In this document: one piece after another, positions 62,632 through 64,000 of the stretch
How the letters are laid out: each line of letters begins with the position of its first letter
Numbering within the stretch: position 1 is the first letter of the stretch
From: an uncultured Butyricimonas sp.
Lineage (GTDB): Bacteria > Bacteroidota > Bacteroidia > Bacteroidales > Marinifilaceae
DNA: 64,000 bases
Direction of reading: 5' to 3'
NCBI GenBank assembly: GCA_944321845.1
Contig: CALUMT010000039.1
Location: 28,772-92,771, forward strand
Program-made: the position numbers and the translations under genes
Notes under the pieces: model-generated
Seen by the model: only the letters and a program-made list of their open reading frames with translations
Told to the model about the DNA's origin: nothing
The model's database searches: none

Positions 62632-63597
62632 ATGAATATGTTGTTAAGTGTATTGTATCTGTTGATTGGATTGGTATTAATCCTTTTCGGGGCGAATTTC
62701 TTGACGGACGGGGCTTCTGCCTTTGCCAAGAGGTTCAATATTTCCCCGCTGGTGATCGGTTTGACTATCGTGGCATTCGGAACCTCCGCTCCGGAGTTGA
62801 CCGTGAGTGTGTTATCTGCCATGCAGGGAAGTGCCGAATTGTCCATCGGTAATGTCGTGGGGAGTAATATTTTCAATATTCTGATGATCGTGGGTGTCAC
62901 GGCCCTAGTCGTGCCAATAACGGTCACGAGAAGTACCATCACGAAGGAAATCCCGTTAGCCATATTGTCCTCTCTAGTGGTGTTGATTTGCGCCAATGAC
63001 TGTTTCTTGGGTGAAGGCGGACAGAATGTACTTGGCCGTGCCGATGGATTGCTAATGCTCTGTTTTTTTGCTATATTTATCGCCTATACATTTGCCATCG
63101 CTCATAGCCATTCTGCCGATGAGCAGACAGAGATAAAATCCCTTTCTCTCGGGCGTTGTGTATTGTATATTATCGGGGGATTATTGGCCTTGATTTTCGG
63201 AGGAAAGCTTTTTGTCGGTGGCGCCAGTGATATTGCCCGTTCTCTGGGAGTCAGTGAATCTATTATCGGTTTGACCCTCGTGGCGATGGGAACCTCTTTA
63301 CCGGAATTGGCTACATCAGTTGTTGCCGCCTTGAAGAAAAATCCCGAGATAGCCGTGGGTAATGTCATCGGTTCCAATCTCTTTAACGTGTTTTTCGTCT
63401 TGGGGACGAGCGCGACAATCTCTCCGTTACCTTTGGGTAACATAACAAATTTCGATTTGCTATATCTTTTGGGTGCTTCCGTGTTGATGTTCATTGCCGG
63501 CAAATACCACCGTGTTCGGACAATTACCCGCATGGAAGGCGCCCTGATGGTTGCCGCTTACGTGATATACACGGCCTACCTCATTTATCAATTATAA
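62632..63597 (+). CDS. Calcium/sodium antiporter (CaCA family, YrbG type)
   Basis: The 321-residue antiporter has ten membrane helices in two inverted repeats, each with the acidic ion-binding motif: VIGLTIVAFGTSAPELTVS and IIGLTLVAMGTSLPELATS. The repeats begin with GANFLTDGASAFAKR and GGKLFVGGASDIARS. I used ATG 62632 (or 62638); a frame from 62476 would overlap the DUF454 gene and adds no membrane segment. Confidence 0.92.
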   Translation: MNMLLSVLYLLIGLVLILFGANFLTDGASAFAKRFNISPLVIGLTIVAFGTSAPELTVSVLSAMQGSAELSIGNVVGSNIFNILMIVGVTALVVPITVTRSTITKEIPLAILSSLVVLICANDCFLGEGGQNVLGRADGLLMLCFFAIFIAYTFAIAHSHSADEQTEIKSLSLGRCVLYIIGGLLALIFGGKLFVGGASDIARSLGVSESIIGLTLVAMGTSLPELATSVVAALKKNPEIAVGNVIGSNLFNVFFVLGTSATISPLPLGNITNFDLLYLLGASVLMFIAGKYHRVRTITRMEGALMVAAYVIYTAYLIYQL

Positions 63598-63655
63598 AAG
63601 GTTGATACTGGTTTCAATATTAAGCCTGGAAATAGGATGAATAAATTTATTTTTC

Positions 63656-63663
63656 TACCTTTG
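63656..63663 (+). promoter_or_regulatory. -7 element ahead of the candidate non-coding RNA
   Basis: TACCTTTG matches TAnnTTTG exactly. It lies just before the hairpin-rich region that starts near 63666. No TTTG -33 element is seen at the expected distance. Confidence 0.5.
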
Positions 63664-63665
63664 TC

Positions 63666-63905
63666 AAAGGATTGACAGAGGTCATCCTTGTTAATTATAG
63701 ACAGAATTGAAGAAGCGTTATGTGCATCTTTGAGTTTGAGAACCTGAGAAATTCATAAAACGACATATAAAGATGACATGATGATTCTCATGCGTTATAG
63801 CGTGGGATCGCTATTTCCGTACATATGTCGGGTTTTCTCAGGACCTTCAAACTAAAGCGTGGCATAGCAGTTCCACGCTTGAACCGAATAACATTCTATA
63901 TCTTT
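63666..63905 (+). ncRNA. Candidate structured non-coding RNA with 6S-like topology
   Basis: No gene is visible from 63598 to the window end, but this segment is full of perfect pairings. A 5' hairpin joins AAGGAT (63667-63672) with ATCCTT (63884 is not involved; the partner is 63684-63689), extended by GAC/GTC. A long rod pairs AGTTTGA with TCAAACT (63733-63739/63847-63853), CCTGAGAA with TTCTCAGG (63743-63750/63835-63842) and CGACATAT with ATATGTCG (63761-63768/63823-63830). Two small hairpins cap it: CATGA/TCATG (63777-63781/63788-63792) and ATAGCG/CGCTAT (63797-63802/63809-63814). A side hairpin follows at 63855-63880 (AAGCGTGG/CCACGCTT), and a weaker outer closure is possible (GAAT and GTTAT with ATAAC and ATTC). 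A rod with a 3'-side hairpin recalls 6S RNA; the identity is unproven. Confidence 0.5.
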
Positions 63906-63910
63906 CTGAT

Positions 63911-63948
63911 TATCAAATTATACATTCAATACTCGTTGTAATTTGATA
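63911..63948. repeat. AT-rich inverted repeat after the candidate RNA
   Basis: TATCAAATTA (63911-63920) and TAATTTGATA (63939-63948) form a perfect 10-bp inverted repeat with an 18-base loop. No T-run follows. It could be a 3' domain of the RNA, a weak terminator or an operator for a gene beyond the window. Confidence 0.35.
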
Positions 63949-64000
63949 CCGCAAAGTTCCCGCGATTTATAAGTTTTTCTAAGAAAACAGTACATGCTAT

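Noticed and set aside
1-64000. CRISPR array, rRNA operon, IS element or prophage
   Set aside because: No regularly spaced repeats, rRNA, transposase or integrase motifs were found on either strand.

Overview
The window looks like chromosome from a gut-type Bacteroidota, order Bacteroidales, plausibly the Odoribacteraceae (Butyricimonas/Odoribacter). The evidence is a SusC/SusD pair with FecR, DUF4843 and PKD-like lipoproteins, a GldA/GldFG-type ABC exporter, an arginine repressor of the Bacteroidetes type, and promoters with the TAnnTTTG -7 element of this phylum. The genus is an inference and was not checked against any database.

Layout. From 1 to 10.4 kb every gene is on the minus strand: partial uvrC, ade, mnmG, ybeY, an EnvC-like protein, a DUF4292 lipoprotein, a TPR protein, dut and a polysaccharide flippase. 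From 12.1 kb to the end most genes are on the plus strand, and the base skew of the plus strand changes from C-rich to G-rich. Between them (10.4-12.1 kb) lie two long non-coding stretches with several near-matches to the DnaA box and a very AT-rich segment, so this is a candidate chromosomal replication origin.

10.9-15.8 kb is an accessory-looking patch: two DUF6266-like genes facing away from each other, a DUF5043-like secreted protein, a small PH-like membrane protein, a HicAB toxin-antitoxin module with a clear palindromic operator, and two small membrane proteins. 15.8-20.7 kb is a compact plus-strand cluster: a NapH/NapG-like polyferredoxin, a Tat-type lipoprotein aldo/keto reductase with Fe-S motifs, a DUF1893 protein, an ECF-type S component and TatA-TatC. 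The Tat translocase is therefore encoded with its two likely substrates. 20.8-25.0 kb (minus) holds rfaE2, panD, panC, a lipoprotein, argR and an ECF sigma factor.

25.1-37 kb is a regulated outer-membrane uptake locus: GldA-like ATPase, GldF-GldG fusion, FecR, SusC with an STN signalling domain, SusD, DUF4843 and PKD-like lipoproteins. A small membrane protein and a GH92 glycosidase follow after a terminator. 40-50.9 kb is housekeeping: ogt, carA-carB with a well-formed promoter, a MATE exporter, PBP1A and radA. 51.0-53.2 kb is a three-gene unit of a GNAT-like protein, an IbrA-like PP-loop protein and an IbrB-like ParB protein, whose function is unknown. 53.3-63.6 kb holds a DUF5117-type metalloprotease, tRNA-Arg(CCU), a prenyl synthase, dCMP deaminase, a CtpA-type protease, a secreted nuclease, aquaporin, a Dus enzyme, a DUF454 protein and a CaCA antiporter. 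The last 0.4 kb contains a promoter followed by a highly structured candidate non-coding RNA with 6S-like topology.

No transposase, integrase, rRNA or CRISPR array was seen.
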